A stretch of DNA of 64,000 bases from Drosophila miranda (GCF_003369915.1 NW_022881603.1:28889522-28953521); one strand, 5' to 3'; numbered from the stretch's first letter, positions 10,311 through 23,700 are shown. The notes: a model not told the origin generated them from the sequence alone. A program made the numbers and translations.

Positions 10311-11432
10311 GGGCCGTTAAAGGAGATTGCCCCTGGACCTTTGACGAAGACTGATTCCCTCAAGACAGACACACAGGATTCAAAGCCAGTAAAGATTGTT
10401 CCTCGCTTTGATTGGATCCAACAAAGAAGCGAGCTTACCCTGTTCTTTTACACTCGAACCTTCTCCAATCCCGGACTGATTGTGAGAAGAAAAGATCCGC
10501 AGCAGCTGGTGGTGCGTGTTTTCCTGGAGAGCAGATGGCACACGTTTGACTTACAGCTAGCAGGGAAGGTGGAGTGGCCACCGAAGGCCGTGCGAGTCGG
10601 GACTGAGACTGGAAAGATCGAGCTGGTCTTGGCCAAAGAAGAGCCAGCACCTTGGACTTCTTACGGTACGCACACGTCACGCAAACTGGATTCTCTTGAC
10701 ACACAAGAGGAAACGTATGAATATGAAGTGCTTGACTCTAACGATTTCAATCACGACTCTTTTGAGCTGAGCTTACAAAGCGTTCAGATGGAGGTATTGA
10801 TGGTCCTACCAGTGGGCCATCATGTGAACATACAAGTCCTGTGAATGGGGATGAAATCCAGCGCAGCTATACGCCAATCGATCACAGATATTTGCCCTCC
10901 GAAACGAACTCCCTGGCGAGTTCTGTGTGCCTGCACTTTCTGATTAAGCCAGGCTGTCGGTTGCATTTAAGCGCGCCTCGCGGCGGTTTTATGCTCTCAG
11001 ACCTAACCGCAAATCGGAACATCCTTCTACTGGCAGCTGGGAACGGTCTGACACCTATTTTATGTATAATACCCCATCTACTAAAGCGGAACACAAATCG
11101 CATGTAAGTTGGCAAGGAAATGGAAAGTTGGCCAAATCCGTACACTAACAAATTGTATTTGATCCACAGCGAGACCCTGCACCTGTACTACTTCAACAAA
11201 ACTGAAGCGGAAACTGGCTGAGGGACAAACTGCAGAATATGCAAACGGAGGACGAGCGCTTCATCTGCACCCACATACTTTCCCAGGCAGAGGAGCAGCC
11301 GTAACGAATATCGTCGGAGCTGCTGTCTCCTATGCGGCGATTTGTGGACCAACCTCCTTCAACACTGCTGCCGAAGATGTTTTGAAGAGGCTAAATGTTA
11401 AGCCGAATCAAATTCATATATTCCGCGGCTAA

Positions 11433-12018
11433 AATTATCGTTTGACCAAAATTCATTTTCATTCACTTTATTTGCTATACAGCAAATAGTTCAGATTTTG
11501 TTTTTTTTGTGATTTTTACATTTTTTTGTTTCAATAATTTAATAAGTTTAACAAATACTAGAAAATGTTTGTTGGATTTTTTTTTCTTTTGCTTATTGCT
11601 AGGCAAAGCACAGCAAAGCTTCGTTCTGTTCTTATCGTCGCAATCGTCCCTCAGTAAAGCCATCACACACATTTTGCTAATGTAAAATTGTAAATTGTAT
11701 ATAAACAACCGAAAAAAAGTAATCATCAGGTGGAGGGAGGGCATACAGGGCGTACAGAAAATAGATGGAAACAGGAGCAACATAGGATATATAGAGAATA
11801 TATATATGTAGGATGCATATAGGATAACTGTCTTTACATTCCGTCGCAAGACGTTGGGGTGCAGAGTTCCCCGGAAATAGCACAAAATTTGCGACTCGAC
11901 TCTAAATCTCTTTCCTTTCCTCAGGTTGCGACCCCTTAAGTAGACATCCGTGTGTGTGGTGTGTGTTGGCTGTGGTGTTTTATGTGTATGCGGGTAGCCT
12001 CCATCTAATCATATCAAT
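11433..12018. other. intergenic, convergent 3' ends
   Basis: AT-rich sequence lies between the reductase pseudogene end (+) and the SdhA stop (-), with T-rich runs and no recognisable gene. It probably holds both 3' UTRs. Confidence 0.5.
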
Positions 12019-14207
12019 TTAGTAGGAGCGGATCGCTGGCGGCACCGTTGACACCTCGCTGTCCAGCGTGGTATCGATTACGTTCCTGTAATCCAACTGA
12101 ACATCTCCATTGTCGTTGCACACCCAGGCGAGCGTGTGCTTGCGCCAGTGCTTCTCAAAGGGCACCTTCTCCTGTCCCTCGACGGGCTTGCTGTAATCCT
12201 GCAAGAAGAAACATACAATAAGAGCCAGTGCCGGCTTTCTTGTGGCCCCAAATCAACTTACATATTCGTCAAGCCTGATCTTGAAGTCTTCACGGGCGTG
12301 AGCACCACGCGACTCCTTACGCGCCTCGGCTCCCACAATGGTCATTTGGGCATTGGCCAACAGGTTCTGCAGCTCCAGCGTCTCGACCAAATCCGAGTTC
12401 CAGACTAGGGACCTAAAAATGATTTCAGATTAAATAAATCTCAAACTAAAATTCAAATGTTCGCGCACTCACTTGTCCACAACCTTAACGTCCTTGAATT
12501 GCTTGTAGATCTCTTGCATTTTGCTCACACCCTCCTTGAGGATGGGCCCGTCGCGGAACACAGCGGCATGATGCTGCATGGTCTTCTGCATCTTCAGGCG
12601 CAGATCGGCAGTGGTGATCTGGCCGTTGGCAAAGCGCAGCTTATCCAGGTTAGCCACAGAGGCCTCGCCAGCTGTATCCTTGAGAGTGGGAGCAGCTGCG
12701 CCGGGCTTATTCTCGTCGGCAATGGTCTTGGCGCAGGCACGTCCGAAAACAACCAGATCCAGCAGAGAGTTGGCACCCAGACGATTGGCACCGTGGACGG
12801 AGCTGGAGGCTGCCTCCCCTGCAGCGTAGAGGCCGGGGACAATGATATCCTTGCCGTCCTTGTCAACGGTGATCACCTGGCCGCGATAGTTGGTTGGTAC
12901 ACCACCCATGTTGTAGTGCACCGTGGGTAAGACGGGGATTGGCTCGCGTGTTACATCTACGCCGGCAAAAATCATGGCTGTCTCTGAGATACCGGGTAGT
13001 CGCTCGGCAAGCTGCTTGGGTGGCAAATGGTGCAGCTGCAGGTAAACGTGATCCTTGTCGGGGCCAACACCACGACCCTCCATGATCTCTATGGTCATTG
13101 AACGCGACACGACGTCCCGAGAGGCAAGATCCTTGGCCACCGGAGCATACCGCTCCATGAAACGCTCGCCCTTGGCATTGATCAGGTAGCCACCCTCGCC
13201 GCGGCAGCCCTCGGTAATGAGGCAGCCGGCTCCATAGATGCCAGTGGGGTGGAACTGAACAAACTCCAAGTCCTGGGAGGGGAGGCCCTGTCGTGCGACC
13301 ATAGCAGTGCCGTCGCCTGTGCAGGTGTGGGCAGAGGTGCAGGAGAAAAAGGCACGTCCATAGCCGCCAGTGGCAATGACGGTGTTCTGGGCTCTGAAAC
13401 GGTGCAGAGTACCATCCTCCAGGTTAAGGGCCAACACGCCCCGGCACTCGCCATCCTCGAAGATCAGATCCAGGGCAAAGTACTCCACAAAGTAGTTGCA
13501 ATCGTAACTGAGCGACTGTCCGTAGAGGGTGTGCAACAGGGAGTGCCCGGTACGATCCGCCACAGCACAACATCTATGCGCCTGTCCGCTCTTGCCGAAT
13601 TTCAAGCTCTGGCCACCGAAGGCGCGCTGGTAGATCTTTCCGTCTTGTGTGCGGGAGAAGGGCATGCCGTAGTTCTCCAGCTCGATGACAGCCTTGGGTG
13701 CCTCCCGGGTCATGTAGTGTATAGCATCCTGATCGCCCAGCCAGTCGGATCCCTTGACTGTGTCGTACATGTGCCACTTCCAGTCGTCCTCTTCCATATT
13801 GCCCAGCGCCGCATTGATGCCGCCCTGCGCGGCAATCGTGTGCGAGCGGGTGGGGAACAATTTGGTGATCACCGCCGTGCGGAATCCCTCGGCGACAAGG
13901 CCAAAAGCGGCCCGGAGACCAGCACCGCCGGCTCCCACCACAACTGCATCGTAAGCATGATCGACGACAGGATACTGCTTCGATATCTTATCCGGATTAG
14001 CTGCCGTCGCCTGCTGGCGACAGTGCGTTATGTGATAACTACGTTGCCCTGCAATTGCAGCTGCGCGCTGATGAAAGAGAGAGAGAGAGATGGGATCAGA
14101 GCTAGTTGATTGCTGTTTAAAAGGGGTTTGTTTGAACGGGCCGCCCGCAGCGCTGTGATGAGACCAGACCGTTGCGAAATCAGGTTTTTGCACAACGAAT
14201 CCGTCAT
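12019..14207 (-). CDS. SdhA: succinate dehydrogenase flavoprotein subunit
   Basis: This is the catalytic subunit of mitochondrial complex II; it oxidises succinate to fumarate with covalently bound FAD. Exons with GT/AG sites are 12019-12198, 12262-12412 and 12473 up to about 14067. Visible motifs: the FAD-binding [14 protein letters not shown], the flavinylated His in [10 protein letters not shown], the substrate-site THR/Arg regions, [13 protein letters not shown], and the conserved end [10 protein letters not shown]. No stop or shift is seen in about 590 codons. The amino end is uncertain. An acceptor-like site (TTTCATCAG) ends at 14068. An ATG at 14205-14207 opens a mitochondrial-presequence-like peptide in another frame, but no standard donor joins the two; unspliced, the main frame stays open to 14193 without an ATG. 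Confidence 0.93.
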
Positions 14208-15910
14208 TTAGTCATTATTTGCACCTTTCAATTAAGAATATTTCAACGCTATTTCAATTCGCTAATATAATTACGTAAGCGCTTTAAACTACAGGCTCTT
14301 GCGATTCTCTGGAAGATCTCTTAGTAAGGAGTTATATCTTATCAGCAGTGTCCCGCACCCCTTGGCTAATACGCCCCACGCAGACGGAAAAATACACAGT
14401 AAGTGTATAAATATGTACATCGATAAAATGCATTCGTTTTGTTTTGGCAAAACGATCGCCAATTAACGACAACTTGACAGATAAGTTGAGAGCCGCACAC
14501 GCCATGGCCATCGCTGCCGCTGAGGAATATTCCCAGGCGAAGACAGTGGTGATGTCGACAGCCTCAAGATTGAGATGCTCAAGAAGCGAGACTAGACTTG
14601 ATGGTGCTTCCACATAGTGTGACAGTGCGACAGTTGCTTATCCAAAGGATAATTAAACTGTTGAAAAGACATCAGTAGCAATGGCCAGCTCCCTTTGTAT
14701 AATCAGCTCAGTTGTTAGCAGCGGGCGTGCCTCCCTGCATCTCTGGACATTCGTGTGACTGAATGAAATTTGCTGAGCTTATCAAGGCTTGTCCTATAGC
14801 AATAAGCCACCGCCATACACAATTTGCAATTGCATTTAATGTCTTAGATGCGTTTGTTGCACGCACAGCCATTCGAGCAGACCAACAAAACACGGAAGCA
14901 TCGACAGCGGGGGCGGGGAAGGTAACATAACCTCGTCGACCGTTGAACACAAATTTTCCACTAAAATCTTAAAAACAGCCCAGAGATGGGGGCAAAATCA
15001 ACAGTTGCCCCCTTCTGGGATATTAACTCCGAGTGGGGCCATCCATTACACATGGCCATCAAAATTGATTGAAATTACATAACTACGAGGGGCGCGTTTT
15101 TTGGTCAACTTTTTTTTTTCACTTCACGTCACGAGCAAATAAAATCCGTTTCCCTCGTTGTATAATCGCTGTCCGGCAAGGTGGACAGGTGGGCGACGAT
15201 GTGGATGCCTGGCGAAAGGAGTTTATGCGCTACCTACCATGGAGACGACTGCATTTTTGGCCAAAATCGATGGCACACGCATGATTCCGGACATGTTTGC
15301 GGCTGGGCTTTCGAGGTGGCTAGTGTGGTCTAGATTCTGCAAAAAAGTGGCACTTTAGTCAAAATTTAGTACGAGTGCGTTGATGTTTCTTAAAATATTT
15401 GTCATGTAGTTACATGTCTATTTTGAAAGGAAAAGTTTACGTTTTAAATGTTGTGTGCCGCTCGTCGGCACTTGAGTTACGGAGCTGGATGAATAATACG
15501 AACTGGTTCTCTGATCAGGTGAGGGTGATGAACCGTGCTCATTTGTTGGTACGTTTGCGCTTCGTATTTACGTATGGGCGGGAATGCATATGCCAAAAAA
15601 GACAGTATACATGTATACGTAAATGAATATTTAAATTTTAAAATATACAGGCGCAATATGACAATTGTAAAATCTGAACGCCAGGCTGACTACTACATAT
15701 CATTCCACTGTAGTTCAATGAACATAATTCAATGAACTGTTTACCTTCAATGTGGGACCAAATCTTTCACTTGTGGAACAGCTGATTTATTGATTAATTT
15801 ATTGTTTGTTGGGTAAAAACATACAGATACAAATATTTATAAAAATAGAGAATATTCCGTTTGCAGCCATTGTAAAATGCACTTTCATTGAGATTCATGG
15901 AATTCATACT
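14208..15910. other. intergenic between SdhA and cer
   Basis: It contains several short frames but nothing I can assign. SdhA is on the minus strand, so its promoter should lie at 14210-14400, and the 3' UTR of cer falls near 15700-15910. Confidence 0.4.
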
Positions 15911-16214
15911 TTACTTTGGAGGTGTCCTCTTGCCGCAACGCTTGGCAAATTCTTCTTCGGTATCGTCCGACAAATGATTGATTGCCATTTTCCAAGTTAC
16001 TTCGCCGCTATCATATTTTCGATTACGCTCGACCACTTTCGCCTTGGCCTTCTCGTACAGATCCCGTCGCAAAAGATCCTCCGCAGCCTCGTAGCTCTTG
16101 TTGAATTTCGCCTGAATCAACGGACGAGAATGACGTATTGCGTATACTGCGTTGTAACTAAAGAATGTACTTTACTATGTATTCGGCCCACTCTTCATCT
16201 GCGACAAGAGACAT
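15911..16214 (-). CDS. cer: crammer-type cathepsin propeptide inhibitor
   Basis: The product is a stand-alone I29 inhibitor, like the propeptide of cathepsin L, that blocks cysteine cathepsins; in D. melanogaster crammer acts in long-term memory. Two exons, 16214-16176 and 16111-15911, join at GT/AG sites in phase 0 to give 79 residues, the length known for crammer. The ERFNIN-like helix (ERNRKYDSGE) and the motif VTWKMAINHLSD are clear. The end is RCGKRTPPK, which keeps the single Cys characteristic of this family. The gene appears intact. The first exon is only 39 bases. Confidence 0.9.
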
Positions 16215-18220
16215 GTTGACGACCTTTTTTTTTCTGACTGACTAAATTCTTATTTCTATACTGAGGGTTTGTTTTTCTCCGAGTCAGAAATCGTCGAACC
16301 AAACAAAGAAAGATTATTCGGTCAGAGGTCCCACCTAGTTGAAAACCGTATGGAACAGTACGCTCTCGACTTAATGCACTTTTTACAGCAACAAAAAGGA
16401 GGCAGTAGAAGAAGTTTACAAAAATTTGTATGATATCCAAGTGATTTTCGAATTTTGTACAATTTCCAAGTGTTTATTTATTCTGTTCGTGTGTCGTGTG
16501 TGTGTTGTACATTTTGTATAATACGATTTTAAATATAATTATGTATATGCATTTGCTTAAGATCTAAACGAATTTTAAGAAACAGCTGTCCAGCGTTTTC
16601 TTGCTTTTTTCTTTAAGTTTCCTTTTATTATTTGCACAGAGAATGAGAATATTGACAAATTTCTAACGAGAGAATTCTACAAAACAAACTCTTTTGCTTC
16701 GATGACGCAAAAAGTTGCTAGAAATAAGCTTCTGTCGTTGTGCAAACAATCATATCATTTAAAGTTTCTCTTTCTTTATATATACTCGTAATTATCATAA
16801 ACATTTATTCTGTCGTTTTTGTCTAAGGCTCCGAAATGCATGCATTCGTGTGTGTTGTGTATATAGAGAATCGAGTGTGTCCTAGTATTGTGGGTGTGGG
16901 TGTATTTGTGTGGATAAGCGGGCGGGAAAAGCAGAAACATTTTATTGATTTGATTAGCTTTAGTTTTATTGCTAGTTATTATTTGAAAAGCAATTAAATT
17001 GTGCCTTTTGGCTTTACATGCTATGGCAGTCATATATGTATACTTTGCTGGAGTGTAGTTATCGAACGTACATATGCATGTATTTTCGATGCAGCACATC
17101 TACTTACAAAAGAAATGCTGGTATATCTCACGGGACTCGACTCTCTTATTTTTCTGCGATTGGTTCTGTTTCTGCTTTCCTCTGCATTTATCTCTCGGCT
17201 TTACATACATATGAGAGTGTGTTGTTTTGTGTTTTGTATTTTCTCCATAATTTATTTGTTTTTATAAATATATATGTTGCGTGTGTATTTATGTATAAAC
17301 AGTATGTAATTATTTATAGAAAAACCTAATACAATTGCTGCATGTATACAAACATATACCTATTATATTTACTTTTTTGAATCAACTAACACAACTTAAA
17401 AAACACAAAACATACACATGTAAAGAATATCAAAGTGTTGTTTCATGTCATCAATTTAGTTGCGTTTATAAAAAAATATTGCAATTAAGTATTATGTTGA
17501 GTGCAAGCTCCCTCAAATAACACACTCGTCGTCTGCGTCTGCGTCCGCTTCTATGTGTGCACAAAAATTTCCAATTCTTCAAAACAAGTCTCGTTGCTTT
17601 CGCACTTCATTAATAAGTGTTTCTGCTTATGTTGTTGTTATTTTTGATTACTATGTAATTTGGTTTACGTAGTATGTATATTTAAGCGCTAATACATCTA
17701 GAAGATTTCCCCGCTTCTCGTATAGAACGTAGCGGCCCGCGTGTCTGTCGGGGTGGTTGGGGTCGGGTATTGCATGCGAATTTGAGAATTTCGGTAGTCT
17801 CTTTTTATCATACAAAATTATGTGCTGCGATAATCGTATAAATTAAAAAATAGATTTATATTATATTAGAAGATATATGTACATATGTATAGCTGTGAAT
17901 GCTAATTGATTGAACTGCTGCCTTCGGTTACTTCTTAGTTGCGTCTTGATCAACCTTAGCTGCTCATTTGTTGCTGGTTTATGCCTCTTCTCTTCTATTC
18001 TCTTATTTTCTCCTCTTTTCTCTCGTGCAATGCTCGCTTCACTCTGGTTATTGTTTATTTTTCGTCGTTTCATCATATCGTTTATTCTCTTAGTGCCCTC
18101 GGTTACACATTGTTCTTGTCCCCGCGTTTACCCGTTGTTTGCTGTTGGGTGGGTGTAATGATTGCTATTGCTGTGGTGTTGCTGCTACGGATGCCGCTCT
18201 AGATCAGCACCAGCATCAGC
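16215..18220. other. intergenic, probable long hts 3' UTR
   Basis: No coding signal is seen. The sequence is strongly AT-rich and low in complexity, with TATATGTA-type repeats and many TGTG runs from 16480 to 17900. As hts is on the minus strand and ends at 18221, part of this is likely its 3' UTR. Confidence 0.4.
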
Positions 18221-18480
18221 TTAGGCCTCGGCCTTCTTCTTCTCCTTCTTCTTTTTCAAAAACGATGGTGTGCGCAGGCCCTTCTTCTTCTTTTTGTCTT
18301 TCTTCGGCGATCCGTCCGTGGACACATCCTGGAACTGTAATAGAAATGTATATTGAGCATATAGTTTCGATTTCGTTTTGCCGACTACTAAGCTAAGGTC
18401 ATCATCGCTTACCTCTTTACTGCTCTGGGAAAAGGTGGTCAAGTGTGACTCCGAGTGGTCGCCATTTTGCACGTTTTCAC
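18221..18480 (-). CDS. hts: hts last two exons, MARCKS-related tail
   Basis: Exons 18480-18413 and 18328-18221 encode the adducin carboxyl tail, which binds calmodulin and spectrin-actin and is a PKC target. The basic block KKKKKGLRTPSFLKKKK is clear, with the conserved Ser in TPSF. Exon phases (1, then 0) fit the end of exon 27836-27907. The pieces themselves are intact, but they lie downstream of the exon-7 stop. Confidence 0.9.
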
Positions 18481-19180
18481 CTGGGGGAAAGGCAAAGAGT
18501 AAACACACATGATTAGCACGATTTTCAAAGGTCGAGGGTCGGCAATTCCTACAAATGTAACTCAGTGGACGCGCACAGAATATGTTATACAATTTCATTA
18601 GACTCTCTTTTCACCGCTATGAAACGTACACAAAATTCAAACAGACAAATTTGGATCTAACTAAAACATGTACATATGTAAGTGGTTGTCACAAGAATTA
18701 GATGTATCGAGTGGTGTATTAGTGAGGTGTGTTAGTACACTTATGGACCTTGGATTAGGGTTAGAACAAACGAAAGGACATGCAGCGCAGGATCAACAAC
18801 TAATATAATAACATACGAGTGCAAGTGCAACAGCAACAGCAGGCGATAAATGATAAATGCAAAAAGGTTACCTGTTCGTCGAAAGTGATTGCGTTTGAGT
18901 GAGTTCTGGGCAATAATTAAGTTACGACTTAACCAGTAAATAAACAATATATTTGAAATTAAACAAATTTGAAAAAAATGACACAAAAAAAACCTTAAAA
19001 ATGCACAAATATTATGATTTAGTAATGATTGATAGACTTGACGGGGGATATTCCGCAGGAGGCCAGACGATCGGACATCAGTCTGTGATGAAGGCCTGGT
19101 TGTGCAGCATATGGGCTTTAATAACATTATTCAGTAAGTTCTGCAACATATTCTCGAATGAGCTGAGATGGGTATTCAGA

Positions 19181-20105
19181 TCAGCCTCCCCTGGGGACAC
19201 CAATGGAGACGAACCGGACGCTGCACCGGTACCTGTCGGAAATAGTTGAGGGCGACGGCTTTCCAGTCATATCGGTCTCGGCCAGATCCACATAGCTGTA
19301 GGCGTGGCACAGGACCGGTGCGAATTGCTGCGCTGCAGCAACTGGGACGGTGTGGGCGTGGCCAGCGGAGCACGAGTAGGGGCTGGCTGATCTTGGAGTA
19401 TCTGAGCGGTTCGCTGTTGCGTGGCCAGCTGCTGCGAGATGTAGTGGATCTCTTCATCGATGACCTTCCTCCTTCGGCCTCCTGCCTCCTTCCTGCTTCT
19501 GCCACTGCTCGCCGTGGCAATGTAAACGCGCTGCTTCCTCTGAGGGGGCGTTGGCTCCAATTGAATCTGCTTCTCCGAGACATAGGTGGGTGAAGACAAT
19601 GGCTGCTGCTTGACTGTCGACGTCAATGTTGGTGTTGCTGCAGCTGCCAGGAAATCGAGCATCTTCCGATTCTCCTTGGTCAAGATCGACAGATTAATGA
19701 AAGAGAACACATTTTCCCGCTGCTCAGATACATTTTGCCAAATGGATTTGTGTTCTGGATGGAACAGGATGCTGGGTGCACTATTGAGTGGACAATTAAA
19801 TCCATAGTGAGAGATTGTCCGGAATGGAACCGTCTCGCCGGCATTCGAAGAGGTAACGATGGGACCTCGATGCGGTGTGCTGCTGGGCAGATCCACCCAG
19901 GCGCTTGTCGCAGTGTTCTCCATGGTCGTATTGTGGTTGCTGTTGTTGTGGATGTTGATGGGGGGATAGTTGTGCCTGCTGACGGTATCCACCTTGTGTA
20001 TTACATTCACCTGCTGCACTCGATGGGTGGCACCGACGCAGGCATCAAGGTACTGCCTGGGATCCCACAGAAATGAATATTTCCGGGACAAATAAGACCG
20101 TACCT
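19181..20105 (-). CDS. possible alternative terminal exon of hts, frameshifted
   Basis: An open frame of about 265 codons starts after an acceptor (TTTCAG) ending at 20106. Its phase fits the preceding common exon of hts, giving Glu at the join. The protein is Ser/Thr/Gln-rich with a basic stretch (SGRSRKEAGGRRRK) and no known domain. Near 19310 the good coding reading moves to another frame (SYVDLAETDMTGKPSPSTIS) and ends in TGA at 19181; loss of one base in a C run would explain it. It could also belong to a nested gene. Confidence 0.45.
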
Positions 20106-20751
20106 CTGAAAGTAAGAAAGAAGGGAGCATGTGCATGTTGGGCGTGGGGGGGATGAGTATGAGTATGAGTGTGTATAAATGCTTGGTAGGTGTGTGTGGG
20201 GGAGGGATATAGAGGGGGAAACTGCACGAAACAATGAAGAAAACGCAGACGCAGACGATGGTATCCGGGTTCCACTTAATAGTATACGATATATTGTATT
20301 TATTACATTAAACATTTAACAGTGTACGACGTAGCTGCCCACAGGACTCAACGCAACCACTGGGGGACCTCTGGAGGATTTGTACACCTTGAACCATTTA
20401 AATAATAATAAATATATTACAAAATAAATCTTTATTTGATACTTTCATTCAATACAAACCCTTTGCCATACATAAAATTAATTAATCGTGTTTTTTGTGG
20501 GTTAGAATACATATGATACGTTGTAAAGTGCACATAAACAAGGCTACAACTCAAAAATTCCATTCATGCCAAGCAATAGGGTACATAAAAACTGTAAATG
20601 TGATTCCTTTAAGACCTACAAAAATAAAAATATCTGACGGGGGCCTGGAGGACTGACTGCTTGGACACAGCAAATGTGGAGAAGAAAAGTGGAAAAAAAT
20701 AGATGCGCAAGAGAAGAAATATTGGGGATTTGCTCGGCTCTGTTTTGACAA

Positions 20752-23700
20752 TCAATCAGTTGCATCCGTTTGTTTATCGAGATCTTTATCGTGTTTCAAC
20801 GTGTCCGGAGTAGGATCCACATCCTCTTCTTGTACCACGTTCTCCCACACATGGATTTGCGTGCCCTGTAAAGTGCAATTCGTTACCAGGACAACTTCCT
20901 CATCGTCATCAGACTCCTCTGATGTTCCTACTCCCCCAGTTTCGCGATTCTGGGTTTCCTTTGACGCATCTGCTGGTTTTTCGTCATCAGTTTCAGATTC
21001 TGGCATATCTAACACTTCGACGGCGGCATTGCTCTGGTCATCGCTCCCACCTCCTCCTCGTCGCGAAGTTCCTCTTCGGTGAGCCCCAATGTTAGACTAG
21101 TCGAAGGCATCTCTTCCACATTGCCGGAGTTTTCCCCGTCATTTGTCGAGTCTCCAATCGGTCCTGATTCAATCCGTCTTAGATCTCCTCCGATTACACT
21201 GGATTCTTGTTCCCCTTCACTGTCCTCCGCTTTATCGGAAGTATTCTTTGTATCCGTTTCGTCGTCGTTCGATTCATCTGCTTCGGCATCGGAGCCCACA
21301 AGCTGCTTTTCCGTTGAAGTTCCTCCGGTGTCTCTCTCCGTGTCTTCGTCTCCGTCCCCACTTTGAGTGGACATTTCGAGAACACTTTTGAATGAAGTAG
21401 AGCTCCTAGCATTCGAGTCGCGATTAGTTACTTCGGCCTCTACAGGGGTTTCTTCTTCTTCCGTATTCGAATGACCATCCGACGAGGATGAATTTTCTTC
21501 ACTGGCATCTAGATTTGTCTGCGTTTCTGCCTCTTGAACTTCGAACTCAATTGATTGTATCCTTTCAGAACTCTTGCAGGATGTCTCAGTATCAGCTTCT
21601 ATTACGTGGGAGGAGTCTTTAGTCGAATCTGTGTCATTTCTGGTATCATCCTGGCCATCACCGGCAGTCTCCCCTTCCGTTGGCTGTTCATCGCTTGTCA
21701 GGGATCTATCGCTTAAAGTTTGCACCGATTCGTGACTCTGATCCTGAGTGTTGTCATTGGCACTGTAGTAAATGCTGCATGCGGTGGCATTCCCAACGTC
21801 TGCTCCCATAGCTGCTGAAGATTCATTTTGAGTGGAGACCGGGCTTTGATCCTCCTGCTCGTGCCCCTGATCCTGACTGCAGTCAACCTCGAATGTGGTT
21901 GTCGACACGTTATCCGCCTCGGGCTCACCCTCTGTAGGCACGCAGAACGTGCTGCTCGAGAGCGTGCGATCCAAGGAGTAGTTCAGCGATGTGTCCGACG
22001 AGATCCGATCGAGGTTCAAGGCCGGGTTCATGGCGCAACGCCGCACAGGCGTAAGATAAACACCCGCTTTGCGTCGCTTGTTATGGGGCGAGTACGGACT
22101 GCGTGGCATTTGGCGCGGAGTGCTTGGACTGCTTGCAGCATTCCGGTTCTGGGCACGCGGTGGCGTGGGTAGGGACACCCAAAGACGAGACCCGTTGTCC
22201 CGCTGGCCGATCTCGAAGGTGCACACGGACGACACGCTGGCAGCGCTCCTGGGCTGTGACATAGTCCTTTGCTTTTTGATCGAACTGGTCGTTGGCCTTG
22301 TGGCCGATCGCGGCCTGCCGACATTGCGGATGTTCTCCTGGATGAAATTGCGCTTCCTGTTGGGACTGCGACGGCACACGAAGGTCGTGGAGGAGATGGT
22401 ACGCTTCAGAGGGCTACTCGGTTGGGTGTCCAGGCGGTCCCTCTCCTCCGACTGCTCCTCCTCCTCCTGCTGCTGTGGCTGGGGATTTGACAAAGACTGC
22501 GATAATCGAAGGCAGGGTCGCGTCACCAGATGCTTGTGGGCCGTGGAACTGCACGGCGCACTGATGTTGTGCATGGACAGGGCCGAGTTTGTGCTGGTTT
22601 AGATCCGGCTCGTTCTCGTACCCGGACAGGTGTAGACGTGCGTGCAGGTGCGGAACATCTCCTCGCGGACCAGATGCTGCAGCTTCTTGGGCGTCAGCTT
22701 GTTGCGAATGCTGTGATCAATTTTGCCAAAGATGGGCTCGCTCTCCCTGACTTTGTCTACCTCGATGCGCTTCAGGATTTCCAGCTCCATCTGTGAGAAA
22801 GTCTCGCTGTCCTGCGGGGGTTGGTATCTTGCAGGAATCTCCTCCCCATGGAAGGGATCTGCCGACTCAGAGCTACTGGTGAAGCCTTCGAACTCTGTGC
22901 CTGTCTCGATCTCGTTCTCATTCTCATCGACATCCTTTTCATCGTTGCGTTCAATCTGGACCTTCTCCTTTTCAGTGGCCTCTTCCGGGTCGTTCGGAAC
23001 GGGTGTGACAGGCTTCTCATCGTCACGCTTTTCTTCAAAGTGGATAATGGACTCGTTAGATGAATCGCTCGTGTCGTCGGCTAACTCCGTCGCCAGTTCC
23101 ACCAGGCAAAGCGAGTCGATGGCATTCGGAATGTTCTCCAGGCTGATCGATCGGAAGAGCGTGCCAGGTTCTGGCACTTCCGTGTCATCCAACTCCAGGG
23201 GTTGAAGCCTTTTGGTGGTTGCCACCAGTTTCTGCAGGTTTTCGCCGGCCAGGCTGAGACTATCCTCAAAATCTTGCAGGATTTGCGGCAGATCATCCGC
23301 CGTATTGTCAGTCATTGTGGTATTGGTCTCTGGGTCCCCCTCATGGTCTAGCCAGTCGATTTCGCTGAGAAAGTTCGTGGACTGAAGCGAGGTCTGCGTG
23401 CTGGCATCTTGTTGCCCGAAGCCGAGTATCTCTGGCAGTGGCACCAGCCTTTGCTGCTTGGGCGTGACACTGCCGCTGCCCATGCTGGCCAGATCCTCCT
23501 CGCAGGAGCCACTGTTGGGTCCGTGCACGCGCTGCAGCTCCGGCTTGAGGCGCAGCAGCTTGTCGATGCAGGGCTGGCAGAGCTGCTCGTAGCGGGGACT
23601 GGCGAAGATCTCCTCGTAACTGATGGCACGCTGCATGGGCCAGTAGCCCAGTGCGGCCAAACCGTCGCGCCCTGGCAGATGCTTGTGGGCCGCGCATGGC

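Larger units (their letters stand above)
6383..11432 (+). pseudogene. NCB5OR-type cytochrome b5 reductase (CYB5R4), degenerate
   Basis: The family is a soluble ER-associated flavohemoprotein with a cytochrome b5 domain, a CS (p23-like) domain and a b5-reductase domain using FAD and NADH. In order one sees: amino leader from ATG 6383; b5 domain to 6860 with the heme motif FHPGG; CS domain 10390-10640 (RFDWIQQ...); FAD motif RSYTP near 10863; NADH motif GNGLTP near 11040; an intron from about 11104 to 11170; and the conserved end with CGPTSFN. Lesions: one base lost near 6507, the second heme-ligand His replaced by Leu (codon 6811-6813), a retroelement inserted at 6860, one base lost near 10838 giving a stop, a probable in-frame deletion near 10947, a frameshift near 11211, a stop at 11302, and a further frame change near 11330. 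Probable orthologue of D. melanogaster CG11257 (from memory). Confidence 0.9.

Noticed and set aside
13249..14109. 286-codon frame antisense to SdhA
   Set aside because: It mirrors the strongly conserved SdhA exon; codon structure belongs to the minus strand.
15069..15358. Plus-strand frames at 15.1-15.4 kb
   Set aside because: No conserved motif and no start or splice support; probably noncoding.
22069..22602. Plus-strand frame of 177 codons over the ring-canal exon
   Set aside because: It is a shadow of the minus-strand hts coding sequence.
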